DNA of 64,000 nucleotides, from NCBI GenBank assembly GCA_017347465.1, contig AP021858.1, forward strand, positions 558,001-622,000, read 5' to 3'. A model generated the notes under the pieces. It did not search any database, was not told the DNA's origin, and saw nothing but the letters and a program-made list of their open reading frames with translations. Within the stretch, counting starts at the first letter, position 1, and each line of letters starts with the position of its first letter. Shown one piece after another: positions 53,542 through 62,012 of the stretch. The stretch is from Candidatus Nitrosymbiomonas proteolyticus (GTDB taxonomy: Bacteria; Armatimonadota; Fimbriimonadia; Fimbriimonadales; Fimbriimonadaceae). The translations under genes were made by a program, and so were the position numbers.

Positions 53542-54750
53542 GTGAGTTTCTGGGATAGCGTGGAAAGCGCATTGCGAGCCGTCGCGGCGAACAAACTGCG
53601 TTCGGTGCTTACCATGCTCGGCGTCGTGATCGGGGTCGGGTCCGTGATCGCGATGATCGGCATCGGCGCGGGGACGGCGCAGAAGTCGCTCGAGAACATC
53701 GAGGTCATGGGCACGAACATGCTCACGATCATGCCCAACTGGCGAAGAGGAAACGTCAGCCTCGGAGCAGGCGATAACCCGAATCTGACCGAAGACGACG
53801 TAGCGGCTCTCAAGCGTGAAGTCGAAACGATTGAGTTCATCACCGGGTCGGTCCGATCCGGCGCGTCCGTCAAGTACGGCAACCGGACCACGAACACGCA
53901 GGTCTACGGCGCGGAACCCCAAGTCGCCCTCATCCGGAACGCGACGAAAATGCACCAGGGCACCTGGTACACCGCCGAAGACGAGGCGATGGCCAACCGC
54001 AAGGCGGTCTTGGGATATACCGTCTACGACGAGCTCTTCCAAGGCGAGAACGCCATCGGCGCGACGATCCGCGTCAAAGGGCGGAACTACGAAGTGGTCG
54101 GCGTCGTGGCCTATAAGGGTGGTTCGGGGTTCATGAACCCAGACGACCAGATCTACGTACCCCTCAAGACCGCGCAAACTCGCCTTCTAGGTAAGACCAA
54201 GTACGACATGATCAACCTGACCGCGAAAAGTGGCTTGCTCTTCTACACCCAGGCCAAGGTCGAAGAGGTTCTTCAGCGCAAGCAGAGCAACGCGATGGGC
54301 GAGTCGCTGTTTCGCATCATGAACCAGGGCGAGTGGATCGAGCAGATCGAGACCCAGACCCGCCTGCTCAGTTTCCTCCTGGCTGGAATCGCTTCCGTTT
54401 CCCTGCTCGTCGGCGGGATCGGGATCATGAACATCATGCTGGTGAGCGTTACCGAACGGACGCGAGAGATCGGACTCCGAAAAGCCATCGGCGCAAAACG
54501 AACGTCCGTGCTCGCCCAGTTCCTTCTCGAATCGATCGTAATGTGCCTCGTCGGAGGCGTGGTGGGGATCATCCTCGGCTCCACGGGCGTCGTGTTCGTC
54601 GCCCAAGCGCTGAAGGTCCCGCCCATTATCAACACGCAAGCGATCGTGATGGCTTTTGGGTTCTCTGCTTTGGTGGGGCTGTTCTTCGGGCTGTATCCGG
54701 CCATGCGAGCGAGCAGGCTCACGCCCATCGAAGCGCTCCGATACGAATGA
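53542..54750 (+). CDS. MacB-type ABC permease (ATPase domain absent)
   Basis: A 402-residue FtsX/MacB permease: helix 1 (about 20-40, SVLTMLGVVIGVGSVIAMIGIGAG), a periplasmic domain (about 50-270), then three helices ending YPAMRASRLTPIEALRYE, the family C-terminus. It works with a LolD-like ATPase, which is missing both from the protein and from this operon. GTG start directly after the adaptor stop. Confidence 0.92.
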   Translation: MSFWDSVESALRAVAANKLRSVLTMLGVVIGVGSVIAMIGIGAGTAQKSLENIEVMGTNMLTIMPNWRRGNVSLGAGDNPNLTEDDVAALKREVETIEFITGSVRSGASVKYGNRTTNTQVYGAEPQVALIRNATKMHQGTWYTAEDEAMANRKAVLGYTVYDELFQGENAIGATIRVKGRNYEVVGVVAYKGGSGFMNPDDQIYVPLKTAQTRLLGKTKYDMINLTAKSGLLFYTQAKVEEVLQRKQSNAMGESLFRIMNQGEWIEQIETQTRLLSFLLAGIASVSLLVGGIGIMNIMLVSVTERTREIGLRKAIGAKRTSVLAQFLLESIVMCLVGGVVGIILGSTGVVFVAQALKVPPIINTQAIVMAFGFSALVGLFFGLYPAMRASRLTPIEALRYE

Positions 54751-54754
54751 GCGC

Positions 54755-55648
54755 TTACCCCTTCAGGCCCGTCAAGGCGATCCCCTGGATGAAGTAGCGT
54801 TGGGCCAAGAAGAACAACACGATGACGGGCGTGACGATTACCGTCGAGGCCGCCATCAAGAGGTGCCATTGCGTCGCTCCCTGTTGCGATTGGAAGAACT
54901 GCAGCCCTAGCGAGAGCGTGAACGTGTATTGGTGCAGCAAGTAGATGAGCGGGCCGAGGAAGTCGTTCCACGAAGCCATGAAAGTGAAGAGCGCCACTAC
55001 CGCGAGGGCGGGCTTGCTGAGCGGCATGACCACGCGGCTGTAGATGTGCCACTCCGAACCTCCATCGAGCCTAGCCGCCTCGGAAAGCTCTTCGGGGATC
55101 GTTCGGAAAAACTGGCGCAAGAGGAAAATACTGAACGCGGTCCCGAACCATGCCGGAACCCACAAGGGTCGAAAGGTACCGATCCAATCGAGCGCCCGAA
55201 ACAGCCCAAACGTCGGCACCATCACCACCGGAAACGGGATCATCATGGTCCCGAGAGTCGCCGCAAAAAACACGTCGCGCCCCTTCCAGCGCAACTTGGC
55301 GAACGAATAGGCGACGAGCGAGTTCGCCACAAGAGAACCAGCGACGGTGAGGACGCAAATGAGCAGGGTGTTCCTTGCATAGACCAGGAACGGGATGTAC
55401 CCCAGCTTCTCGCTCTCGAAGGCGACTGCTTCAGGGTAGTTCTGCCAGACGACTGGGTCGGGAATCCAGACCGGCGGATCGGCGACTGCCTGGTTGATGT
55501 CCTTGAGCGAGGTCGAGATCATCCACAGGAGCGGCATGAGGAAGAGTGCCGAGAGCGTGAGCAGTAAGGCGTGGATGAGCCATGCACCTTGGCGGCGCTC
55601 TTGGCCGATCGAGCGCTGACGGTTCTCCCCTCGCCTAATCGCCAGCAT
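54755..55648 (-). CDS. Sugar ABC transporter permease (MalG/UgpE type)
   Basis: A 297-residue inner-membrane permease with six helices and the ATPase-contact EAA loop EELSEAARLDGGSEWHIYSRVVMPLSKPAL. Pairs with the next permease upstream, which it overlaps by 14 nt. Substrate unknown, probably a mono- or oligosaccharide. It ends 4 nt from the convergent MacB-type gene. Confidence 0.93.
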   Translation of the reverse strand: MLAIRRGENRQRSIGQERRQGAWLIHALLLTLSALFLMPLLWMISTSLKDINQAVADPPVWIPDPVVWQNYPEAVAFESEKLGYIPFLVYARNTLLICVLTVAGSLVANSLVAYSFAKLRWKGRDVFFAATLGTMMIPFPVVMVPTFGLFRALDWIGTFRPLWVPAWFGTAFSIFLLRQFFRTIPEELSEAARLDGGSEWHIYSRVVMPLSKPALAVVALFTFMASWNDFLGPLIYLLHQYTFTLSLGLQFFQSQQGATQWHLLMAASTVIVTPVIVLFFLAQRYFIQGIALTGLKG

Positions 55649-56516
55649 AGTGAACCCTCCGCTCCATCAACTTGAGCGAGATCAGCGTTAAGGCGAAGAT
55701 GATCAGGAACATCAGCCACCCCATCGCCGACGCGTAACCCATGCGCAGATACCGAAACGCGTTGTCGTAAAGATACATCGTGTAGAAGTAGGTGGACCGC
55801 GCAGGCGCGCCGTTGGGAAACATCACATACGGCACCGTGAAGACCTGGAGCGTGCCGATCATCCCCATGATGACGTTGAACATGATGACCGGGCTGATCA
55901 TCGGCAGCGTGATGTGACGGGTCTTCTTCCAGGCCCCGGCGCCGTCCAGTTGAGCCGCCTCGAACAGGCTCACCGGAACGCTCTGAAGCCCTGCCAAGTA
56001 GATCACCATCGCGTGCCCCACACCCCACATCGCCATGAGCACGAGCGCGGGCTTGGACCAGGTGGGATCGCCCAGCCAGTTGGGGCCGCTGATTCCGATC
56101 GAGCCGAGCGCCACGTTGACCAGGCCGGTCTGGCCGTTGAACATCCACAGCCACAACACCGCCAGAGACACCAGCGGCACCAGCGAGGGTAGAAAGAAGA
56201 TCGTTCGGTAAACCGTAAGCCCACGAATCTTCGTGTTGAGCAAGAGCGCCAGCCCCAAGGCCGCCAAAGCCGAAAGAGGGAGGGCCATCACCGCGTACAG
56301 GAACGTGTTCTTGAGCGCCACCCAAAAGAGTTCGTCGCTCAAGAGCTCGCTGTAGTTGTCGGTCCCGATCCAGATGGGTTTCCGGAGGACCGAATAGTCG
56401 CAGAAGCTGAAGTACATCGAAGCGACCACGGGATACAGCATGAACCCGCAAAACCCCACGATCCAGGGCGAGGCGAACAAGACGCCCATCCAAGCTTCCT
56501 TTCGCCTCAGCGTCAT
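55635..56516 (-). CDS. Sugar ABC transporter permease (MalF/UgpA type)
   Basis: A 293-residue permease starting MTLRRKEAWMGVLFASPWIVGFCGF, with six helices and the EAA loop SLFEAAQLDGAGAWKKTRHITLPMISPV. ATG 56516 overlaps the binding-protein stop (ATGA); the longer frame to 56669 runs inside that gene and is not used. Confidence 0.93.
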   Translation of the reverse strand: MTLRRKEAWMGVLFASPWIVGFCGFMLYPVVASMYFSFCDYSVLRKPIWIGTDNYSELLSDELFWVALKNTFLYAVMALPLSALAALGLALLLNTKIRGLTVYRTIFFLPSLVPLVSLAVLWLWMFNGQTGLVNVALGSIGISGPNWLGDPTWSKPALVLMAMWGVGHAMVIYLAGLQSVPVSLFEAAQLDGAGAWKKTRHITLPMISPVIMFNVIMGMIGTLQVFTVPYVMFPNGAPARSTYFYTMYLYDNAFRYLRMGYASAMGWLMFLIIFALTLISLKLMERRVHYAGD

Positions 56517-57844
56517 CGGTCGCGATTCCTTTGTGCGAGGGTCTTCAAGTAGGCGTCGAGCTTGGGCTGCATTCGAATCCGGACGTCGCGCAGCGCCTCT
56601 TGGGGGGTCTTCTGCTTCAGAAAGACCTGTTCGATCGCAGCCGCGAGTTCTTGGGAGTATTGGGGCCAAATCCCGAATTGAGGAGGAGCGACGGCGTTCG
56701 GACCGCGAGGAAGGTCGGCAAAGAGGCGAATGTAGGGGTTGGGGTGCCTCTTGTAGAAGTCCTCGCTCACTTCGACGAGCGGGCTGTGCTTTCGCTGTCC
56801 CATGCAGAGCAGTTCCATCCCCCTTTGCGACTGCACGAACTTGATGAACTCAAATGCCTCCTTGGGATGCCGGGCGCCGCGGGGAATCCCCAGGACATCC
56901 AGACCCACAAAGGTCATTTCAGAGAGGTCCGGCCGGTCTTGCGGGTGGGGAAACGGGGCCACAGCCCAATCGAGGTCGGGGGCGACTTCCGTGATGAAGT
57001 TGTACATCCAAACGCCCTGAAGCACCATCGCGACCTTTTCGGACATGAAGGCGTTCTGAGGCGAAGAAAACGCCCCAAAGCCCTGCCGGAACGCTTGGAT
57101 GTCGGTCGCCCCGTAAAGATCCGAGAACTTCATTACGAACTCGAACGCTCGGACGTTCTCAGGGCTATCGCAGGTGATCGTGTCCTTCCCGTCCCAAAGG
57201 CGTCCTCCGAACATGTACCCCCAGGCCCAGTTCCACCACCCCGGCTCTTGCGGCAAGAAGCCCGCCTTCCGAATTCGTCCGCGCTCATCGCGAACCAACA
57301 GTTGGTCGGAGTAGTCGATCAGTTCTTCGATGGTCGTTGGGGGCCGGTCGGGATCGAGGCCCGCAGCGCGAAGCATCTCCCGGTTGTAATGGAGCGCCGT
57401 CGAGGCCGGGGTCGTCGGAAGAGCCCAAACCTTGCCGCCGTACTCGCAGATGTCCCAATACGCGGGAATGTACCGGCTGGAGTCGATCCCGGCTTCCCGG
57501 CAGAAGTCGTCGAGGGGAATCAGCGCGTTGTCGTCGGCGAACTGCGCGACGTCGGCATCATACAGGCCCGCTACGTCCGGAGGCACGCCTCCCGAAGCCG
57601 CCAGCAAGGTCTTGGAACTGACGGCGGCGATGCTGAGGTAGTCGACGTAGATTCGGTCCTGAGATCGGTTGAACTCATCGACGACGGCGCGCATCGCTTC
57701 GCCTTCGAACTTGGTCCATTTCTCCCAGTAAGTGACTACCACCCGATTGGGTCGTTCGGGCTTTCGAACGACGCGCTCGCTCGTCCAGAAACAAGCCACG
57801 ACGATCGCGATTCCAAGCCAACGCACGAGAGGCCGCATTGTCAT
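56513..57844 (-). CDS. Sugar ABC transporter substrate-binding lipoprotein
   Basis: A 443-residue extracellular solute-binding protein, family 1. The N-terminus ends in a lipobox-like VVAC (C18). VVVTYWEKWTKFEGEAMRAVVDEFNRSQ, PPDVAGLYDADVAQFADD and PKEAFEFIKFVQS are typical. It would hand sugar to the two permeases encoded next. The distance to the upstream ATPase gene is 11 nt. Confidence 0.92.
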   Translation of the reverse strand: MTMRPLVRWLGIAIVVACFWTSERVVRKPERPNRVVVTYWEKWTKFEGEAMRAVVDEFNRSQDRIYVDYLSIAAVSSKTLLAASGGVPPDVAGLYDADVAQFADDNALIPLDDFCREAGIDSSRYIPAYWDICEYGGKVWALPTTPASTALHYNREMLRAAGLDPDRPPTTIEELIDYSDQLLVRDERGRIRKAGFLPQEPGWWNWAWGYMFGGRLWDGKDTITCDSPENVRAFEFVMKFSDLYGATDIQAFRQGFGAFSSPQNAFMSEKVAMVLQGVWMYNFITEVAPDLDWAVAPFPHPQDRPDLSEMTFVGLDVLGIPRGARHPKEAFEFIKFVQSQRGMELLCMGQRKHSPLVEVSEDFYKRHPNPYIRLFADLPRGPNAVAPPQFGIWPQYSQELAAAIEQVFLKQKTPQEALRDVRIRMQPKLDAYLKTLAQRNRDR

Positions 57845-57855
57845 ACCCGTCGAAC

Positions 57856-58845
57856 CTATTCTGCGCTCACCGGAGAAGTCCCTTCGGAATTCGAGCGGAA
57901 GGCGTCGTCGAGGAGCCAGCAGGCGGCGCGTTGCGTCTGATTCCGAGGGATTAGCCCCGGCTCAGAATCCTCGCAGCGGTCCAATCGAAACCGGCATCGC
58001 GGGGCAAACGAGCATCCAGGTGGCAAACGAGCGAAGTCGGGGGGCTGGCCGCCAATGGGTTCGAGCGTCTTTGCGCCCGCTTTCGGCATCGCGGCCAAAA
58101 GCGCTTGTGTGTAAGGATGCGCCGGACTGCGCAAGACGGATTCGGCATCGCCGCGCTCGACGACTCGGCCGGCGTAATAAACGGCGATGTTGGAAGCCAG
58201 CGAACCGATGACCCCGATGTCGTGGGAAATCAGCATAACCGCCACGCCTTCGGTTTCCTTGAGGTCCTTGAGAAGCCGCAGAATCTGCGCCTGAAGCGTC
58301 ACGTCGAGCGCGGTAGTGGGCTCGTCCGCGATCAACACCTTGGGCTTGCAGGCGAACGCGATCGCAATAACGACACGTTGCCGCTGGCCGCCCGACAACT
58401 GGTGGGGATACTTTCGCGCGGACAGTTCGGGAGTGGGGACGCCGACCTTGTCGAGCATCTCGACGCTTCGCTTCCACGCCTCGGATCGCGAGAGATTGTG
58501 GTGAAGCATCAACACTTCCGCGATCTGGTGCCCCACTCGCATCATCGGATTGAGGCTGGTGAACGGGTCCTGCATGACGAGAGCGATCTGCTGGCCCCGA
58601 ATGTCCAACCACTCTCGCTTGGGGAGGGTGAGGAGTTCCCGGCCCTCCAAGACGATCGACCCCTTGGTGATCCGGGCCGACGCGGGAAGCATGTTCATGA
58701 TCGCCATCCCGGTCATCGACTTTCCGCATCCCGACTCGCCGACGACCCCGAGCGTGTGGCCGGCTTCAAGTTCGAGCGAGACCCCGCGGAGTACCCTCAC
58801 GCCCGCGATTTCGACCTCGAGGTCCACAACTTCCAAGATCGCCAT
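57856..58845 (-). CDS. OppD/DppD-type peptide ABC transporter ATPase
   Basis: A 329-residue ATPase. Walker A is GESGCGKS (about 35-42), Q-loop MQDPFTSLNP, signature LSGGQRQRV, Walker B VLIADEPTTALD and H-loop ISHDIG. The C-terminal oligopeptide-type extension includes HPYTQALLAAMP and the CSFAPRC-(x7)-C cluster. Such ATPases normally serve peptide or nickel permeases, yet this gene leads an operon with sugar-type permeases. Start 58845 (MAILEV) fits the fold. Confidence 0.93.
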   Translation of the reverse strand: MAILEVVDLEVEIAGVRVLRGVSLELEAGHTLGVVGESGCGKSMTGMAIMNMLPASARITKGSIVLEGRELLTLPKREWLDIRGQQIALVMQDPFTSLNPMMRVGHQIAEVLMLHHNLSRSEAWKRSVEMLDKVGVPTPELSARKYPHQLSGGQRQRVVIAIAFACKPKVLIADEPTTALDVTLQAQILRLLKDLKETEGVAVMLISHDIGVIGSLASNIAVYYAGRVVERGDAESVLRSPAHPYTQALLAAMPKAGAKTLEPIGGQPPDFARLPPGCSFAPRCRFRLDRCEDSEPGLIPRNQTQRAACWLLDDAFRSNSEGTSPVSAE

Positions 58846-58951
58846 AACCGCGTCATTATCTCCCAAGAGTCGATGCTAAGTTTGCGCTTGCCCCGAAGCA
58901 ACGCGGATTTCTTGGAGACGGGTTCGCTACGAGCGACGGCGCCCGGAGTTG

Positions 58952-58957
58952 TATACT
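58952..58957 (+). promoter_or_regulatory. -10 box for a leaderless NarL-type regulator transcript
   Basis: TATACT ends 7 nt before the ATG at 58965. No Shine-Dalgarno sequence is present. Confidence 0.5.
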
Positions 58958-58964
58958 CAACGCC

Positions 58965-59630
58965 ATGTCTTCTCGTGTACGAGTCGTCGTTGCGGACGAC
59001 GAAGTTGCGTATCGAAACGCGCTCCAGCGAACGCTCGATCTGATGCCGGATTGCGAGGTGGTCGCTATGTGCAAGGACGGGCAAGAAGCGCTTGACGCTT
59101 GCCTTGCCGAGACTCCTGACGTGCTGCTGACCGACGTCAATATGCCGCGCATGTCCGGCGTGGAGCTTGCCGCCAAGCTCTCGGCCGAGTCCCCGGAGAT
59201 CAAGATCGTCGTCCTGACAGTTCAAGAGGACGACGAGACCGTCTATGACGCGTTTAGGGCCGGGGCGCTGGGCTATCTTCTCAAGAGTTCCACCCCGCAA
59301 GACGTGATCGAAGCGATTCGTCTGGCGGCCAAGGGGGAAGCGAAAATCACGCCGAAGATCGCGGCCAAGGTCGTCGCCGACTTTCGACGGGTCCGCGAGA
59401 TCGATCCGCCTGACGACACCGAATTGTACGTCCTTAGCGACCGGGAACAAGAGATTCTCGACTTGATCGCCGAGGGCATGAGAAACAAGGAAATCGCCAA
59501 CAAGCTTTGCATCGCAGAAAAAACGGTGAAGAACCACGTAAGCAATATCCTCAAGGCGCTCCACGTGAACAGCCGGACCGAGGCCGCCATGAAGGCCGTG
59601 CGCTCCCGCATGGGGGGCCGCGAGGGTTAG
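58965..59630 (+). CDS. NarL/FixJ-type response regulator
   Basis: A 221-residue two-domain regulator: receiver with D11-D12, phospho-acceptor D57 (LLTDVNMPRMSG) and Lys in GYLLKSSTP. A LuxR-type HTH follows (about 155-215): LSDREQEILDLIAEGMRNKEIA then EKTVKNHVSNILKALHV. Activates or represses unknown targets when phosphorylated; no histidine kinase is in the window. Followed after 12 nt by the pseudopilin-like gene. Confidence 0.95.
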   Translation: MSSRVRVVVADDEVAYRNALQRTLDLMPDCEVVAMCKDGQEALDACLAETPDVLLTDVNMPRMSGVELAAKLSAESPEIKIVVLTVQEDDETVYDAFRAGALGYLLKSSTPQDVIEAIRLAAKGEAKITPKIAAKVVADFRRVREIDPPDDTELYVLSDREQEILDLIAEGMRNKEIANKLCIAEKTVKNHVSNILKALHVNSRTEAAMKAVRSRMGGREG

Positions 59631-59642
59631 GACGTAAGTTCG

Positions 59643-60197
59643 ATGCAACCCAACCCGGCCGAACCGCCCTCCGCGAGCCCTTCGTCGGAACAAAACGCGT
59701 TTCCGCTCGGCTTCTTGCTGGGGTTCGTGGGTTTGATCGTGCTTTTGGGGGTACTCGGCGTCGCTGTGTTGGCGCCCGTTTTCTTTTCAGCTCGAAAGGG
59801 AGCGGTAAGCGCAGTCTGCCTTTCCAACGTTCGCAAGCTGAGCGCCGCGCTCGTGCAGTATCAGCTCGACAATAACGAATCCCTCCCTGCGGGCGAGTCA
59901 TGGACCCTCGCGGTTTCGCCCTACCTCAACGACCTGAAGATGCTGCATTGCCCGGCTTTGGGATCGGCGGACAGCGAACCTTTCGGCTACGCGCTCAACG
60001 AGAGCTATGCAGGCCGGCGGTTGACCCCCGCAGAACCTCTCAACAACGTTCCGATCGTTTTCGAATCGACCGTCATCGAACCCAATGCCGTCGCACCTTA
60101 TCGCTCGAAGCCAACTCCAGGGCGGCACACAACGAACTCTGGGCAGGGGAACTTCGTCGGGTTCGCCGACGGAAGCGCAAGGTTCGTCAAGGATTGA
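59643..60197 (+). CDS. Membrane-anchored pseudopilin-like protein
   Basis: A 184-residue protein with a membrane helix (about 21-45, GFLLGFVGLIVLLGVLGVAVLAPVFFS). The soluble part starts SNVRKLSAALVQYQLDNNESLP, then CPALGS, YALNESYAGRRL, VFEST and ends NFVGFADGSARFV. The ending is the DUF1559/pseudopilin-like H-x-GFADGSA pattern common in planctomycetes and armatimonads. Related to the 7846-8388 protein. Probably in one transcript with the regulator. Confidence 0.7.
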   Translation: MQPNPAEPPSASPSSEQNAFPLGFLLGFVGLIVLLGVLGVAVLAPVFFSARKGAVSAVCLSNVRKLSAALVQYQLDNNESLPAGESWTLAVSPYLNDLKMLHCPALGSADSEPFGYALNESYAGRRLTPAEPLNNVPIVFESTVIEPNAVAPYRSKPTPGRHTTNSGQGNFVGFADGSARFVKD

Positions 60198-60222
60198 CGC
60201 GGCGCGGCTGGCTCGTGCCGAT

Positions 60223-60699
60223 CTACTCCGCCTCGTCGTCGCCCGAGGTTCCCGAATGGCTCGCTCTCAGTGCGCGCTTGAGGAGGTTGAGTTGGCCCAT
60301 GTGGTAGCTTGCGTGGATCGCGATGCGCAAGAGCAAGTCCACCGCCTTCTCTTCGGAATCGCACCCAAAAGCGGGCGCGTCGGCTTGGCAATAACGCCTC
60401 GCCTCCTGGAGTCCCTCGACGAACCGGCGGCGCAAGGTAGGCCATTCCGAAGGGTCAGGGTCCCGAAAGTCGTTTTGCCAGACGAACTCGCTAGGCGGTC
60501 GAGGCTGTCCAGCTAGCTGTCCCAACCACAAGTCTTGCCAAAAGACGGCGTGCGCGAGGTTCTTGAGCGCCGAATACGGGTGGGCCGGGAGTTGCTTCGC
60601 CGCATCCTCTTGCTTGATGCGGAGGAGCCCCTGAGGAGTCGGGATGTCCCACCCTTCGAGGATTTGTTGAAAAAGCTGATCGAGATGCGACAGACTCAC
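60223..60699 (-). CDS. DinB-family protein
   Basis: A 158-residue four-helix-bundle protein from GTG 60699. Potential metal-binding His residues lie in ALKNLAHAVFWQDLWL (about 45-60) and AIHASYHMGQLNLLKRAL (about 127-144), as in DinB/YfiT thiol-transferase-like proteins. Specific role unknown. Confidence 0.85.
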   Translation of the reverse strand: MSLSHLDQLFQQILEGWDIPTPQGLLRIKQEDAAKQLPAHPYSALKNLAHAVFWQDLWLGQLAGQPRPPSEFVWQNDFRDPDPSEWPTLRRRFVEGLQEARRYCQADAPAFGCDSEEKAVDLLLRIAIHASYHMGQLNLLKRALRASHSGTSGDDEAE

Positions 60700-60750
60700 T
60701 TCCAGATCACCTGCTCACTGACTTGCGCGAATCAGCTCTCGGAGCCTTGC

Positions 60751-61452
60751 CTACGTTCGGGACCGCGTGGTCAGGCGCTCGATGCGCTTCTCATACGCTG
60801 CGCCCTTCAACAGTCGGCTCACATAGACGCTCGGAGTGTGGATGCAATCGGGATCGAGCTCGCCCACGGGCACGATCTCTTCGACTTCGGCTACGGTGAC
60901 TTTGGCCGCTGAGGCCATCATGGGATTGAAATTGCGAGCGGTCCTGCGAAAAACCAAGTTCCCCGTGGAGTCGGCTTTCCAAGCTTTCACGAGAGCGAGG
61001 TCCGCAGTGAGGGCGCGCTCCATCACGTACCCGTGTCCGTCGAATTCGCGGGTCTCTTTGCCCTCGGCGACGACGGTCCCAAAGCCCGTTCGGGTGTAAA
61101 ACGCGGGGATTCCCGCTCCCCCAGCCCGGATTCGTTCCGCCAAAGTGCCTTGAGGCGTCAGTTCGACCTCCAGTTCCCCGCTGAGAAACTGCCGCTCGAA
61201 TTCAGCGTTCTCCCCGACATAGGAACTGACCATCTTCCTAATCTGCCTGGTCGCCAGCAAAATGCCGAGGCCGAAGTCGTCCACGCCGCAGTTGTTGCTG
61301 ATCACCGTGAGGTCCCTCACTCCCGAATCGCGAATCGCAAGAATGAGGTTTTCAGGAATCCCACACAGTCCGAAACCTCCGGCCATGAGAGTCATGCCGT
61401 CAAACAGCAGTCCTTCGAGAGCGCTCGTTGCGTCGCCAAAAACCTTTTCCAT
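60751..61452 (-). CDS. scoA: 3-oxoacid CoA-transferase subunit A
   Basis: A 233-residue family I CoA-transferase alpha subunit, transferring CoA from succinyl-CoA to acetoacetate. [19 protein letters not shown] (about 19-37), [12 protein letters not shown] and [22 protein letters not shown] are diagnostic. The catalytic Glu resides in subunit B, which is normally next to it; here the next gene is DinB, so subunit B must be elsewhere. GGAG lies about 9 nt before the ATG. Confidence 0.93.
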   Translation of the reverse strand: MEKVFGDATSALEGLLFDGMTLMAGGFGLCGIPENLILAIRDSGVRDLTVISNNCGVDDFGLGILLATRQIRKMVSSYVGENAEFERQFLSGELEVELTPQGTLAERIRAGGAGIPAFYTRTGFGTVVAEGKETREFDGHGYVMERALTADLALVKAWKADSTGNLVFRRTARNFNPMMASAAKVTVAEVEEIVPVGELDPDCIHTPSVYVSRLLKGAAYEKRIERLTTRSRT

Positions 61453-61542
61453 TGCTTCGACTCCAGTCGCCTCATTCTACTTGGGCGTGCCTGTTCGGCG
61501 CGGCGATGCGAGCAGCCCGTCCGAAGAAACCGCAAGAAGTGC

Positions 61543-61570
61543 AAAAAACGGGAGCGCGCGAGGCGCTCCC
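61543..61570 (-). terminator. Rho-independent terminator of the RtcA-like operon
   Basis: Minus strand: GGGAGCGC-CTCGC-GCGCTCCC, a perfect 8-bp stem, then GTTTTTTGC. It lies 112 nt after the last gene of the operon and before scoA. A second small hairpin (TTGACGA/TCGTCAA) is at 61630-61649. Confidence 0.8.
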
Positions 61571-61682
61571 ACAAGTATGTAATCCCAGGATACGCAGCAC
61601 ACATTCGCGGATGTGCGCCACTCATGATTTTGACGACCCTCGTCGTCAAGTGTTCTGGAATAGGGTAGCGAAGTTTGACGAG

Positions 61683-62012
61683 CTACCCGATTTCTTTGAG
61701 GACCGCTTCGAGCCGATTCGCCACCTTTCCGTTGGGGAAAACGGCGTCGAATCCGAGGTCGCTCCCCAGTTGGAAGAGATCGGTTTCCACGTGGCCGGCG
61801 TGGCCAATGATCTTGGCGCTCCGGCTCTTGAGGAGCTGAACGAAGTCGGGGGGCGCCTTGGCGATCTCGGTGAGGCTCGCGATCACGAGGTCCGCCGCGC
61901 CATCGGGGACCGCCGCCGGGGACACCTGTTCGACCTCATGCCCCAAGGCCAAGAGCCCGCTCTTGAGCCGTTCGCTCCAGAGCAAGTTGGTTTCAAAAAG
62001 CCATACCTTCAT
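61683..62012 (-). CDS. Receiver-like protein without phospho-acceptor
   Basis: A 109-residue alpha/beta protein with CheY-like pattern: KVWLFETNLLWSERLKSGL, ADLVIASLTEI where DLxxPxxxG is expected, and KIIGHAGHVETDLFQLGSDLGFDAVF. The acidic pocket and the phospho-Asp are absent, so it is a pseudo-receiver at best. ATG 62012 overlaps the RtcA-like stop; the longer frame upstream is inside that gene. Confidence 0.75.
   Translation of the reverse strand: MKVWLFETNLLWSERLKSGLLALGHEVEQVSPAAVPDGAADLVIASLTEIAKAPPDFVQLLKSRSAKIIGHAGHVETDLFQLGSDLGFDAVFPNGKVANRLEAVLKEIG

Noticed and set aside
56531-57940. 469-codon open frame antisense to the sugar-binding protein
   Set aside because: Runs across two minus-strand genes and has no domain signal.
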